Origin: an uncultured Pelagibacteraceae bacterium
Lineage (GTDB): Bacteria > Pseudomonadota > Alphaproteobacteria > Pelagibacterales > Pelagibacteraceae
DNA: 64,000 nucleotides
NCBI GenBank assembly: GCA_902614905.1
Contig: CACMMN010000003.1
Location: 35,141-99,140, forward strand
Direction: 5' to 3'
Within the stretch, counting starts at the first letter, position 1. Each line of letters begins with the position of its first letter. Positions 10,819 to 20,474 of this stretch are shown in pieces. The notes under the pieces are model-generated. The model was not told the DNA's origin. It ran no database searches and worked only from the letters and a program-made list of their open reading frames with translations. Both the position numbers and the translations under genes were made by a program.

Positions 10819-11968
10819 TTATTAGTTTTTTATATTCTGAATAAGTTGAAAAACACATTTTTTCAACATTAAATTTTTGTTCAACGTTTTTTCTTCCACT
10901 ATTTCCCATGGCATTTAGCGTTGTATCATCAGATCTAAAAATATTATCAATTTTTTCACTTAGAGATTTTGGGTCTGCTGACTTAAATAGCAATCCAGTT
11001 CTATTATCTATAATAGTCTCTTTAGAACCACCAATATCACTTGCTATAATTGGTCTTTTCATTGATTGGGCCTCTACAGAGACTCTTCCAAAAGCTTCGG
11101 GTTCAATTGATGCAGATACAACTACATTCGCTATACTATAAGCAACAGGCATTGAGTTTGCGTGTTCTAAAAAAATAACATCATTATTAAGTCTATGTTG
11201 TTCAACCAGTCTTAATAGTTTTTTTTTATATGCATCTCTTCCTTGATCTGACCCCAAAATAATGGCTACAAAGTTTTTGTAGCCAAAATTGGATTTTAAA
11301 ATATTTAAAGACTCTATTAATAACTCTTGACCTTTCCATTCTGTAAGTCGTCCGGGCATAAGAATAATCTTTTTACCTGCTTCAATATTTAATTTTGCAA
11401 AAAATTTTGCTCTTTCTTTTTTGTTGATATTATTTGGATCATAATATTCTGTATTAATACCTCTAAATATTACTAAAAATTTTTTCATTTTTGGAACATG
11501 CTCAGAATAATTTTCTGAAATATGTTTAAATATAAAATTTGAGCCAGCTATTACACAATCTGACTTAAGCATAATTGAATTATAATATTTTTTTAATGAT
11601 GAATTAAAGTTATATGTCCCATGGAATGTAGTCACCAACTTACACCGAGTAATTTTTGCAGCGAAATAACTTGACCAAGCAGGTGCTCTGCTTCTAACAT
11701 GGATGACATTAATTCTATAAAAAAGAACAATTAATGATAAAATAAAGATATTTAAAATCATTAATATTGGATTTTTGCTGTGAACTGGAATTTTGAATAA
11801 TTTAACTTTTTTTTTGTTGATATATTTAGTTAATTTACCTCCACTAGTTGCAATATAAGATTTGCTTTTTTGCTCACTTAGATAGTGCGCTAGATCATAA
11901 CATCCTATTTCAGCTCCTCCATAGTCTAATCTGGGTATTACTTGTAAAACTTTTAATTTAGATGACAT
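10811..11968 (-). CDS. Glycosyltransferase family 4 protein
   Basis: A 385-aa GT-B fold glycosyltransferase of the GT4/RfaB type. The N-terminal domain opens LKVLQVIPRLDYGGAEIGC, with the acceptor-side glycine motif GGAE. A hydrophobic stretch (about 65-88) suggests membrane association. In the donor domain, ILMPGRLTEWKG begins the second Rossmann half and PEAFGRVSVEAQSMKRPII carries the EX7E nucleotide-sugar motif. Substrate unknown; lipid- or polysaccharide-linked sugar transfer is likely. It is the promoter-proximal gene of the thrS block and overlaps thrS by eight bases, an unusual partner for translation genes. Confidence 0.88.
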   Translation of the reverse strand: MSSKLKVLQVIPRLDYGGAEIGCYDLAHYLSEQKSKSYIATSGGKLTKYINKKKVKLFKIPVHSKNPILMILNIFILSLIVLFYRINVIHVRSRAPAWSSYFAAKITRCKLVTTFHGTYNFNSSLKKYYNSIMLKSDCVIAGSNFIFKHISENYSEHVPKMKKFLVIFRGINTEYYDPNNINKKERAKFFAKLNIEAGKKIILMPGRLTEWKGQELLIESLNILKSNFGYKNFVAIILGSDQGRDAYKKKLLRLVEQHRLNNDVIFLEHANSMPVAYSIANVVVSASIEPEAFGRVSVEAQSMKRPIIASDIGGSKETIIDNRTGLLFKSADPKSLSEKIDNIFRSDDTTLNAMGNSGRKNVEQKFNVEKMCFSTYSEYKKLINA

Positions 11969-12004
11969 ATAATATTCTTATATTATCATATTTTGTAAAT
12001 CTTT

Positions 12005-12769
12005 ATGACTAAATTTAAATTTATAAAATATAAAACAAACAAGAAAATTAGGGTTATATATAAAAATCCTAAATCGGATATTTTTGTAATTTTTTTACAT
12101 GGTTTAAAGTCAGATTTGACTGGGAAGAAACCTAATTATTTAATGAAACAATGTAAAAAAAGAAAAGTTGGTTTTATGGCTCTCGAATACTCTGGTCATG
12201 GAAAATCATATGGTAAATTTGAAACAGGAACCATTACTAGTTGGTCAAATGACGTGAAATTCATAATTAAACAAAAACTAATTAACAAAAAAATAATAAT
12301 TATTGGATCTAGTTTAGGGGCATGGTTAGGTTTAATTCAGCTAAAATATTTTAAAAATATAATAGGTTTTATTGGAATTGGAGCAGCGCCAGAATTTTTA
12401 GAAAGGTTGATATGGAAAAAATTAAGTAGAAAAAGTAAAAACTTGGTAATTAAAAAGAAACATTACAATTTAGAAAACGATAACTATTCATATAAAATTA
12501 CTTTGAAAATTATTAAAGATGGTCGAAAAAATAAAGTTCTTAATAAAAAAAACAATTCAAAATTTCCAGTATATCTTTTACATGGTGAAAAAGATAATGT
12601 GGTGCCTCAGAGTTTATCAAGAAAAATATTAAAAATATTCCCAAATTCAAAGAAAAAATTTATAAAAATAAAAAACGGAGACCATAGTCTTTCAAGAGTG
12701 AGGGATTTGAAAATTTTGAGTAATTATATGAATAAAATAATTGATTATTGCGCCAAACCCTCTTTATAA
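12005..12769 (+). CDS. Alpha/beta hydrolase (serine hydrolase)
   Basis: A 254-aa soluble alpha/beta hydrolase. The oxyanion strand is IFVIFLHGLKSD (about 26-37), and the nucleophile elbow is GSSLGAWLG with Ser103. The acid is probably the Asp in HGEKDNVVP, and the catalytic His is in GDHSLSR near residue 227. The substrate cannot be read; relatives include esterases and lipases of the palmitoyl-protein-thioesterase type found in alphaproteobacteria. It diverges from the GT4 gene across 36 bp, and its last 25 bases overlap the convergent SDR gene. Confidence 0.85.
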   Translation: MTKFKFIKYKTNKKIRVIYKNPKSDIFVIFLHGLKSDLTGKKPNYLMKQCKKRKVGFMALEYSGHGKSYGKFETGTITSWSNDVKFIIKQKLINKKIIIIGSSLGAWLGLIQLKYFKNIIGFIGIGAAPEFLERLIWKKLSRKSKNLVIKKKHYNLENDNYSYKITLKIIKDGRKNKVLNKKNNSKFPVYLLHGEKDNVVPQSLSRKILKIFPNSKKKFIKIKNGDHSLSRVRDLKILSNYMNKIIDYCAKPSL

Positions 12770-13596
12770 GAAGGGTAAATAAACTCATAGTTTAATTCTT
12801 TTTTTACTTTTTCATTAGAAACCTTTTTTGAATCTCTATAAAAATCCTTTAAAACCCCATCCTCTAGATCTTCAAAATTTATTTTTGTAGGTAATTCGCA
12901 TCCTAACAATTTAGATGCATAACTTGTAACCTCAACACTCGATGCTGGTTTATTATCAGCAAGATTGAATATTTGATTTTCTTTAATATTTATTAGAGAC
13001 AGATATAATATTTCAGATATATCCTTAACGTGTATTCTTGAAAAAAAATGATTTTCTTTAACAACTAAAAAACTTTGTTTGTTTTGGAGCCTGCTTACTG
13101 CATTATTTTTTTCTGAATAAATACCAGCTAATCTAAATATCTGAATTGGTAATTTTTTCTTTTTTGAAAATTCTATCCACTTATTTTCTATATGTAGTCT
13201 GTCAATCCCCATTTTAGTTTTTGGTTTAGTTTCACTTTCTTCATTTACCCATGCGCCGTTATGATCTCCGTATACGCTAGTTGATGACAAATATAGAATA
13301 GATTTAATTTTACTACTTTCACTTACGTGATTAGCAAGATTTTTTAAAAATAAATCGTTTGAATTAATTGGTGGAACAGAAACTAAAATATAATCATACT
13401 CATTTAATTTGTCCAAAATTTTTTTATCGTAGGCATTTTCTTTGAATTCTAGGTTTTCAAATTCAAAGTCACCCAATTTTTTTATTGATGAGTTTTCTCT
13501 TGTTGAAATTGTCAAATTTAAATTTACTTTTTTTTTTAAAAGATTTGATACTAAGTTTTTGGCAACTTGACCATAACCAAAACATAAAAGATTCAT
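12745..13596 (-). CDS. NAD(P)-binding SDR family protein (YeeZ-like epimerase/dehydratase)
   Basis: A 283-aa atypical extended short-chain dehydrogenase/reductase. The dinucleotide-binding motif is FGYGQVAKNL (6-15), a reduced GxGxxA. YILVSVPP and ILYLSSTSVYGDHNGAWVNE resemble the YeeZ group, in which the catalytic Tyr lies in the S-x-YG motif. FNLADNKPASSVEV near the C-terminus is the sugar-nucleotide-epimerase-like latch. Substrate unknown. It begins seven bases downstream of the gltB stop on the same strand and may share its transcript. The 3' end overlaps the convergent hydrolase. Confidence 0.8.
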   Translation of the reverse strand: MNLLCFGYGQVAKNLVSNLLKKKVNLNLTISTRENSSIKKLGDFEFENLEFKENAYDKKILDKLNEYDYILVSVPPINSNDLFLKNLANHVSESSKIKSILYLSSTSVYGDHNGAWVNEESETKPKTKMGIDRLHIENKWIEFSKKKKLPIQIFRLAGIYSEKNNAVSRLQNKQSFLVVKENHFFSRIHVKDISEILYLSLINIKENQIFNLADNKPASSVEVTSYASKLLGCELPTKINFEDLEDGVLKDFYRDSKKVSNEKVKKELNYEFIYPSYKEGLAQ

Positions 13597-13603
13597 TTAT
13601 ATC

Positions 13604-16600
13604 CTAACTTGCAAAACTAACAACTTTATTTGAAATCGGATTTTCTAATTTATCAATCATTTCTTTTGGACAAACTTGAATAAAATTTTCTATTTCTTGA
13701 TCAAAATTATCAATTATATTTTTTGATAGTAAAGATTCTGTTTCATAATGATGTTCTGTAATCAGATTTTTTAAAAAAGATTTCCAATAATCTGTCTCAA
13801 TCTTTTGCCAAATTACTGACTCTGGGTTAACTCTTTTATCAAATTCTTTTTTTGTATCGTAAATAAAAGCCATTCCACCTGTCATTCCAGCTCCAAAATT
13901 GTCACCTGTTTCACCTAAAATTACTATATTGCCTCCTGTCATGTACTCGCAACCATTTGAGTCACAGCCCTCAACTACTGCTGTTGCACCTGAATTTCTT
14001 ACAGCAAATCTTTCTCCAGCTTGTCCTGCTGCAAATAATTTACCTGAAGTTGCTCCATATAAAACTGTATTACCAATAATTGTATTTTCAAAAGAAATTA
14101 GATTACTTTCTTTTTGAAGTTTCACTACAAGAGTTGCACCTGAAAGACCTTTTCCAACATAATCATTTGCATCACCATTTAATATTAGTTTTAAACCTTT
14201 AATTCCAAATGCTCCAAATGATTGACCTGCAGAACCTTTAAAATTGATTTTTAAAAAACCATCATCCAGAGTTTTATTTTGGAATTTTTTATATAATTCG
14301 TAAGATATTCTCGTACCAACAGCTCTGTCAGTATTTTCAATTAAATACTCTTCTTTAAGAGGTGTTTTGTTATCTAAGTTATTTAATATCTCTGGCCAGA
14401 TTTTTTGATCAACTGTATCAGGAACATAGTTAATTTTAGGATCTTCACAATACCTTTTATTTTTACCTGGGTCAGCTTTAACAAACAAAGGGTTAAGATC
14501 TAGGTCATCTAGATTAGGTGAGCCTTTGCTTATCTGCCTTAGTAAATCAGTTCTTCCTATTATTTCATTAAGTGTTTTAAATCCTAATTCTGCAAGAATT
14601 TCTCTAACCTCTTCTGAGATAAATTTGAATAAATTTACAACTTTATCTGGTGTGCCTGTAAATTTCTTTCTTAACTCATCGTCCTGTGTGCAAACTCCAA
14701 CTGGACATGTGTTTGAATGACATTGTCTTACCATGATACAGCCCATTGCAACTAATGCGGTTGTAGCTACTCCAAATTCCTCTGCTCCCATCATTGCTGC
14801 AATGACTACATCTCTGCCGGTTTTAATTCCTCCATCAGTTCTTAAAGTCACTTGATGTCTTAAATTATTCAAAGTTAAAACTTGGTTCGCTTCCGTTAAT
14901 CCCATTTCCCATGGTATACCAACATATTTAACACTTGTTTGTGGTGTTGCTCCTGTACCTCCGTTATGACCAGATATAAGTATGATATCAGCTTTTGCTT
15001 TGGCTACACCTGCTGCAATTGTGCCAATTCCCGAAGATGCAACGAGTTTTACTCCAACTCTAGCTTTTGGATTAATTTGTTTTAGATCATAAATAAGCTG
15101 GGCTAAATCTTCTATTGAGTAAATATCGTGGTGCGGAGGTGGAGAAATTAAAGTAACTCCTGGGGTTGAGTGTCTAAGTCTTGCAATTTCTTTTGTGACT
15201 TTAAATCCAGGTAGTTGTCCTCCTTCACCAGGTTTTGCGCCTTGAGCAATTTTTATCTCAATTTCGTTGCAATTATTTAAGTAATCAATTGTTACCCCAA
15301 ATCTAGCTGAAGCAACTTGTTTTACACGTGAATTAGCACTGTCTCCATTTTCCATTTTTTTAAATCGGGAAGCATCTTCTCCACCTTCACCACTGCATGA
15401 TGCTCCTTTAATTCTATTCATCCCAATAGCAAGTGTTTCATGAGCTTCTTTTGATAGGGCGCCATGAGACATGCTTCCGCTGCCAAATCTTTTTTGTATG
15501 TCTTCAACTGACTCTACTAAGTCTATAGATATCGGACTTCTTTTTTTAAAATCAATTAAGTCTCTCAAATTTATAGGTGGTAAATCTTGTATGCCTTTTG
15601 AATATTTTTTATATAAATCGTAAGAGCCTGCAGTCACAGCCGATTGAAGCAAATGTATTAATTTACCCTGATACTGATGTGTTTCTCCATTTTTTCTGTA
15701 TCTATAAATTCCACCAATAGGTAATACATTATTTTCATTGTTAAACGCCTCTTCGTGTATCTTTCTAACTTTTTTTTCAATACCTGTTAATCCAATTCCT
15801 GAAATTTTAGACAAAACTCCAGGAAAAAAGTCTCTTACAATTGTTCTACTCAGACCAACAGTTTCAAAATTACATCCACCTCTGTACGAGCTTATCACTG
15901 AAATACCCATCTTAGACATGATTTTTAAAAGACCTAAGTTTACTGATTTTGCATATCTTTCAACACACTCCTCATACAGGAATTTGCCAAATAATTTTTT
16001 TTCAAATCTTTGATACAAACTATCTAGGGCCAAATAAGGATTTACTGTAGTTGCGCCCACTCCTATTAGGGTAGCAAATGAATGTGTATCAAGCGCTTCT
16101 CCGGTCTGTACGTTTATTGAAACATAGCCTCTTAATTTCATTTTTGTTAAATGAGTATGAACAGCACCGATACATAAAAGCATCGGAACAGGATAGTTTT
16201 CTTTAGAAACATTTTTATCACTTAATATTATTTGAGTTACACCCTGTCTTACATAAATTTCAGCCTCTTGCTTGATAGAGTTCAGTTTAGACTCAATGTT
16301 TTCATCAGAATTAAAAGTACAGTCTATAGTTTTATTATTCTTATCAAAAAAACTTACAAATTTTTCAAATTGATTATTTGTAAGTATAGGACTATTTAAA
16401 ACGTAAATATTTTCCTCTGTTAAATTATTAAAATCTAAAATATTACCTAGATTTCCAAATCTAGTTTTTAAACTCATAACCTTATTTTCTCTTAATGAGT
16501 CAATTGGAGGATTGGTTACTTGACTAAAATTTTGTCTAAAGAAATGGTAAAGTGGTCTATATTTATTTGATAAGACTGCAAGTGGGGTATCATCTCCCAT

Positions 16601-18100
16601 AGAACCTGTCGCCTCTTTGGCATCTTCTGCCATTGGGTGAAGTATTAATTCCAAATCCTCTAAGCTATATCCAAAACAATGTTGAAGTTTTCTTAAACTG
16701 TCTCCTGAAAATATATTTTTTTCATTTTTGATAGGTAGTTTTTTATCTAAATCGATAATTTGGTTATTGAAATGTTTATATTCTTTAGCAAGATAATTTT
16801 TAATATCTTTATTATTAAAGACTTTTCCTTTCTCTATTCTAACTCCTAAAATTTCACCTGGCCCTAATCTTCCTTTAGATATAATTTTCTTTTCATTAAG
16901 CTCTATCATTCCAGTTTCTGATCCAGCAAAAAGAAGATTATCTTTTGTCAATGTATATCTCATAGGTCTTAAACCGTTACGGTCAGTTGCTACAATTACC
17001 CATTCATTGTCAGTGGCTGCAATAGCTGCAGGTCCATCCCAAGGTTCCATTGTACTGTTTAAAAAATTAAATAATTTTTGGTGATCAGCTGGTAGTATTT
17101 TACTTTTTTTTGACCAGGCATCTGGTATCAACATTAATTTCGCTAAAGGGGCTGGTTGCCCAGAGATATTGAGTATTTCGAAAACATTATCTAATGAAGC
17201 AGAGTCAGAGTTACCACTTGGTATAACTGGTTTTAAATTTTCCATATCCTCAAATATGGGGCTAAACATTTCTTCCTCATGGACCCTCATCCAATTAATA
17301 TTACCTTTTAATGTATTTATCTCTCCATTATGAGCTAAAGCTCTAAATGGCTGAGCTAGGTCCCAACTAGGTGCTGTGTTTGTAGAAAAACGTTGGTGAA
17401 AAATTGCATATCTAGATGTAAATCTCTCGTCTTTTAAATCCAAATAAAAGTCGGATAAAGCTTCAGCGAGAAACATTCCTTTGTAGATGATTGATTTGGA
17501 GCTAAATGAACAAATATAAAAGTCATTTAAATTCGCCTCTAAAATTTTCTTTTCGATTTTTCTTCTAGCTTCATAAAGTTTTATTTCTAATTTCTTACCT
17601 TTTTCTTCTTTAGTATTATGTTTAAACAGCACTTGCGTAATTTCAGGTCTATTTGACTCTGCTGTTTCACCCAACACTGATGGATCAACTGGAACTTGTC
17701 TCCATCCATAAATATTAAAGTTACTTTTTGTTAATTCACTCTCCACAATTGATCTACATTCCTCCTGTGCTGAATAATTGTTTCTTGGTAAAAAAAGCAT
17801 TCCTACACAAACTTCAGAGTCATCGTGCTTATGTCCAGTAGCTTCTATTTTTTCAATAAAGAAATCAGAAGGAATTTCTATATGAATACCAGCTCCATCA
17901 CCTGTTTTTCCATCTGCATCAATCGCTCCTCTATGCCAAACAGCTTTTAAAGCTTGAATACCATACTCAACGACTTTTCTAGATTTTTTTCCATCAGTTG
18001 ATGCAACCAAACCAACACCACAGGCGTCATGCTCCATAGATTCATGGTAAACACCTGATTTTTTCAATAAGTCTAAATTTTTTTTTCTTAATTTGTTCAT
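13604..18100 (-). CDS. gltB: Glutamate synthase (NADPH) large subunit
   Basis: The 1498-aa GltB, which converts glutamine and 2-oxoglutarate to two glutamates with electrons from GltD. The N-terminal class II amidotransferase nucleophile is Cys27 in HDACGVGLVAS, implying cleavage of a 26-residue propeptide. The amidotransferase domain (about 27-430) shows HQRFSTNTAPSWDLAQP and GNSDSASLDN. The central domain follows. The FMN-binding barrel (about 800-1200) shows SGHNGGTGATP, and the [3Fe-4S] cysteines lie in VRQCHSNTCPVGVCTQ. The C-terminal beta-helix (about 1230-1430) carries repeated glycine motifs. It overlaps gltD by four bases. Confidence 0.98.
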   Translation of the reverse strand: MNKLRKKNLDLLKKSGVYHESMEHDACGVGLVASTDGKKSRKVVEYGIQALKAVWHRGAIDADGKTGDGAGIHIEIPSDFFIEKIEATGHKHDDSEVCVGMLFLPRNNYSAQEECRSIVESELTKSNFNIYGWRQVPVDPSVLGETAESNRPEITQVLFKHNTKEEKGKKLEIKLYEARRKIEKKILEANLNDFYICSFSSKSIIYKGMFLAEALSDFYLDLKDERFTSRYAIFHQRFSTNTAPSWDLAQPFRALAHNGEINTLKGNINWMRVHEEEMFSPIFEDMENLKPVIPSGNSDSASLDNVFEILNISGQPAPLAKLMLIPDAWSKKSKILPADHQKLFNFLNSTMEPWDGPAAIAATDNEWVIVATDRNGLRPMRYTLTKDNLLFAGSETGMIELNEKKIISKGRLGPGEILGVRIEKGKVFNNKDIKNYLAKEYKHFNNQIIDLDKKLPIKNEKNIFSGDSLRKLQHCFGYSLEDLELILHPMAEDAKEATGSMGDDTPLAVLSNKYRPLYHFFRQNFSQVTNPPIDSLRENKVMSLKTRFGNLGNILDFNNLTEENIYVLNSPILTNNQFEKFVSFFDKNNKTIDCTFNSDENIESKLNSIKQEAEIYVRQGVTQIILSDKNVSKENYPVPMLLCIGAVHTHLTKMKLRGYVSINVQTGEALDTHSFATLIGVGATTVNPYLALDSLYQRFEKKLFGKFLYEECVERYAKSVNLGLLKIMSKMGISVISSYRGGCNFETVGLSRTIVRDFFPGVLSKISGIGLTGIEKKVRKIHEEAFNNENNVLPIGGIYRYRKNGETHQYQGKLIHLLQSAVTAGSYDLYKKYSKGIQDLPPINLRDLIDFKKRSPISIDLVESVEDIQKRFGSGSMSHGALSKEAHETLAIGMNRIKGASCSGEGGEDASRFKKMENGDSANSRVKQVASARFGVTIDYLNNCNEIEIKIAQGAKPGEGGQLPGFKVTKEIARLRHSTPGVTLISPPPHHDIYSIEDLAQLIYDLKQINPKARVGVKLVASSGIGTIAAGVAKAKADIILISGHNGGTGATPQTSVKYVGIPWEMGLTEANQVLTLNNLRHQVTLRTDGGIKTGRDVVIAAMMGAEEFGVATTALVAMGCIMVRQCHSNTCPVGVCTQDDELRKKFTGTPDKVVNLFKFISEEVREILAELGFKTLNEIIGRTDLLRQISKGSPNLDDLDLNPLFVKADPGKNKRYCEDPKINYVPDTVDQKIWPEILNNLDNKTPLKEEYLIENTDRAVGTRISYELYKKFQNKTLDDGFLKINFKGSAGQSFGAFGIKGLKLILNGDANDYVGKGLSGATLVVKLQKESNLISFENTIIGNTVLYGATSGKLFAAGQAGERFAVRNSGATAVVEGCDSNGCEYMTGGNIVILGETGDNFGAGMTGGMAFIYDTKKEFDKRVNPESVIWQKIETDYWKSFLKNLITEHHYETESLLSKNIIDNFDQEIENFIQVCPKEMIDKLENPISNKVVSFAS

Positions 18101-19536
18101 GCTACTTTTAAATCCTGTTCTCTTTTAGATTTTAGTAATTTATCGATACTCTCCGCTACATCTCTACCATCTTTAATAGCCCAAACTACAAGTGAGGCAC
18201 CTCTTACAATATCACCTGCAGCAAAAACTCCTTTTAAATTAGTTTCCATAGTATCGAAGTCAATTTTAATTGTTCCCCACTTGGAAACTTGAAGATCTTT
18301 TTCATCAAATAATTTAGGTAGATCTTCAGGATCAAATCCTAAAGATTTAATAACAATATCAGTATCAATTTCATATTCAGATCCTTCATCAATAATTGGC
18401 TTTCTCCTTCCACCATCATCAGGATCACCTAGTTTCATTTTATTTACTAAAACTTTTTCAACTTTATTTTTTCCAATGAATTCTTTTGGACTGCTTAACC
18501 ATACAAATTCAACACCTTCTTCTTCTGCATTAGCAACTTCCCTTGCGGACCCTGGCATATTTTCTTTATCTCTTCTGTAAAGGCATTTTACAGTTTTAGC
18601 TTTTTGTCTAACAGCAGTTCTGACACAATCCATTGCTGTGTCACCACCACCAATAACTACTACGTTCTTATCTTTTGCATTTAAAGTTCCGTTCTCAAAG
18701 TTCTCAACTTTATCACCTAAACCTTTTTTATTTGAAGTTGTTAAAAATTCCATTGCTGGAAATATATTTCCAAGATCACTACCTTTAATATCTATTTCTC
18801 TAGGCTTATAAACACCTGTAGCAATAAGTATTGCATCGTGCTCTTTTTTTAATTCATCTAAAGTTGCATCTTTTCCAACTTCAAAATTTAATTTAAAATT
18901 AATTCCACCATCCTTTAAAAGTTTTATTCTTCTTTCAACAACTTCTTTCTCAAGTTTAAAATTAGGTATTCCATAAATTAACAAACCTCCTGCACGATCA
19001 TAACGATCGTAAACAGTTATTTTATAACCCTTCTTTCTTAGTTGTTCGGCACAAGCTAAGCCCGCTGGTCCTGATCCAATTATGCCAATACTTTGGTTTA
19101 ATTCTTTTTCTATTTTAATTGGTTTTACCCAACCATTTGCCCAAGCATTATCTGTGATAAATTTTTCTACAGATCCTATTGTAACTGTGCCATGACCAGA
19201 TTGTTCTATTACGCAATTTCCCTCACATAATCTGTCTTGGGGACAAATTCTACCACAGACCTCGGGCATGTTATTTGTGCTTTGAGCTAAATTATAAGCC
19301 TCTTCAAGTCTACCCTCAGCTGTTAACTTAAGCCAATCGGGTATGTTATTACTTAGGGGGCAATGTACTTGGCAAAATGGAACTCCGCATTGAGAGCATC
19401 GGCTAGACTGTTCTTGAGCTTTTCCATGAATAAATTCTTTATAGATCTCATTAAAATCCTCCTTCCTATTATCGGTATCTCTTTTAGGTGGATTTTGCTG
19501 ACCTATATTTACAAATTTGAGCATTTTTTCTGACAT
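18097..19536 (-). CDS. gltD: Glutamate synthase small subunit
   Basis: The 479-aa FAD/NADPH-dependent beta subunit that feeds electrons to GltB. An N-terminal iron-sulfur region has Cys47, 50, 55 and 59 (RCSQCGVPFCQVHCPLSN), with a second Cys group near 94-105 (CGRICPQDRLCEGNC). The FAD motif is GSGPAGLACAEQL near residue 152. The NADPH motif is VVIGGGDTAMDC near 293, and AAGDIVRGASLVVWAI is the C-terminal FAD contact. It is the first gene of the gltD-gltB pair, reversed relative to enteric bacteria, and diverges from uppP across 170 bp. Confidence 0.97.
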   Translation of the reverse strand: MSEKMLKFVNIGQQNPPKRDTDNRKEDFNEIYKEFIHGKAQEQSSRCSQCGVPFCQVHCPLSNNIPDWLKLTAEGRLEEAYNLAQSTNNMPEVCGRICPQDRLCEGNCVIEQSGHGTVTIGSVEKFITDNAWANGWVKPIKIEKELNQSIGIIGSGPAGLACAEQLRKKGYKITVYDRYDRAGGLLIYGIPNFKLEKEVVERRIKLLKDGGINFKLNFEVGKDATLDELKKEHDAILIATGVYKPREIDIKGSDLGNIFPAMEFLTTSNKKGLGDKVENFENGTLNAKDKNVVVIGGGDTAMDCVRTAVRQKAKTVKCLYRRDKENMPGSAREVANAEEEGVEFVWLSSPKEFIGKNKVEKVLVNKMKLGDPDDGGRRKPIIDEGSEYEIDTDIVIKSLGFDPEDLPKLFDEKDLQVSKWGTIKIDFDTMETNLKGVFAAGDIVRGASLVVWAIKDGRDVAESIDKLLKSKREQDLKVA

Positions 19537-19673
19537 AATCGACCGTCCTTATACAATAAGCGATAGAGTATATAAATCAAAATTGGGACATAATAATTGA
19601 CCTAAATTTTCAAAAAAGTAAGAAAATTAGGCATTAATTCATATTTTGCATAGCAAGTATGCATACATCTTAT

Positions 19674-19682
19674 TGCTATAAT
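19674..19682 (+). promoter_or_regulatory. Extended -10 promoter candidate for uppP
   Basis: TGCTATAAT is a perfect extended -10 (TGn plus TATAAT) ending 24 bp before the uppP ATG. The -35 position (CAAGTA) is poor, which is acceptable for extended -10 promoters. The rest of the 19537-19706 gap is AT-rich. It includes a short inverted repeat GCATA-gcaag-TATGC at 19649-19663, just upstream of this -10. No convincing gltD promoter stood out on the other strand. Confidence 0.5.
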
Positions 19683-19706
19683 TTTGAAATATCTTAAGAA
19701 AATAAG

Positions 19707-20474
19707 ATGTTGTTTGATTACTACGAAATTTTAATTCTTTCATTAATTCAAGGAGTTTCAGAATTTATACCAGTAAGTTCTTCTGCACATCTTTATATAA
19801 TTTCAGAACTATTTGATTTTAAAAATCAATCACTAATGATTGATGTTGGAATGCATTTAGGGTCTCTTTTAGCAGTTCTATTCTATTTCAGGCAAGACTT
19901 CTTAAATATTCTTAAAAATAAACAAATTTTAAATTTAATGGTCATTGGATCTATTCCTCTAATTATAGCTGGCTTTATAATTTATACGACTGGTTTAATA
20001 GATTTTGTAAGAAACCTAAAACTGCTTGCTTGGTTATCGTTAATTTTTGCAATAGTACTTTATTTTGCTGATAAAATTAAAGTAACAAAAAAAATAGATA
20101 CTGATTTGAATTTAAAAGCAATATTAATCGTTGGACTATTCCAAATTGCATCTCTTTTTCCTGGAGTAAGTAGATCTGGAATAGTGATAACAGCAGGAAG
20201 ATTTTTAAATTTTGATAGATATGATGCTACTAAAATATCTTTTTATTTATCTGTACCAGCAATAGCTGGTGCAAGTTTTTTAAGTTTAAAAGATGTATTA
20301 ACAAACGATGCAACTTTTAATTCATTAATAATATTATCTGTATTCTTATCTTTTGTTTTTTCTTATATCACAATTAAATATTTTTTGATCTTCATAAAAA
20401 ATTTTAATTTTAATTTATTTATAATTTATAGAATTATTTTATCTTTATTTATTTTTTATATTATTTATAGCTAG
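19707..20474 (+). CDS. uppP: Undecaprenyl-diphosphatase
   Basis: A 255-aa polytopic inner-membrane phosphatase (BacA/UppP) that recycles undecaprenyl diphosphate to the monophosphate carrier for peptidoglycan and polysaccharide synthesis. Signature I is EFIPVSSSAHL (19-29), and signature II with the catalytic Arg/Ser is FPGVSRSGIVITAG (about 150-163). Seven to eight hydrophobic segments fit the family. The ATG follows an extended -10 element at 19674. The 3' end overlaps the convergent EamA gene by 14 bases. Confidence 0.97.
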   Translation: MLFDYYEILILSLIQGVSEFIPVSSSAHLYIISELFDFKNQSLMIDVGMHLGSLLAVLFYFRQDFLNILKNKQILNLMVIGSIPLIIAGFIIYTTGLIDFVRNLKLLAWLSLIFAIVLYFADKIKVTKKIDTDLNLKAILIVGLFQIASLFPGVSRSGIVITAGRFLNFDRYDATKISFYLSVPAIAGASFLSLKDVLTNDATFNSLIILSVFLSFVFSYITIKYFLIFIKNFNFNLFIIYRIILSLFIFYIIYS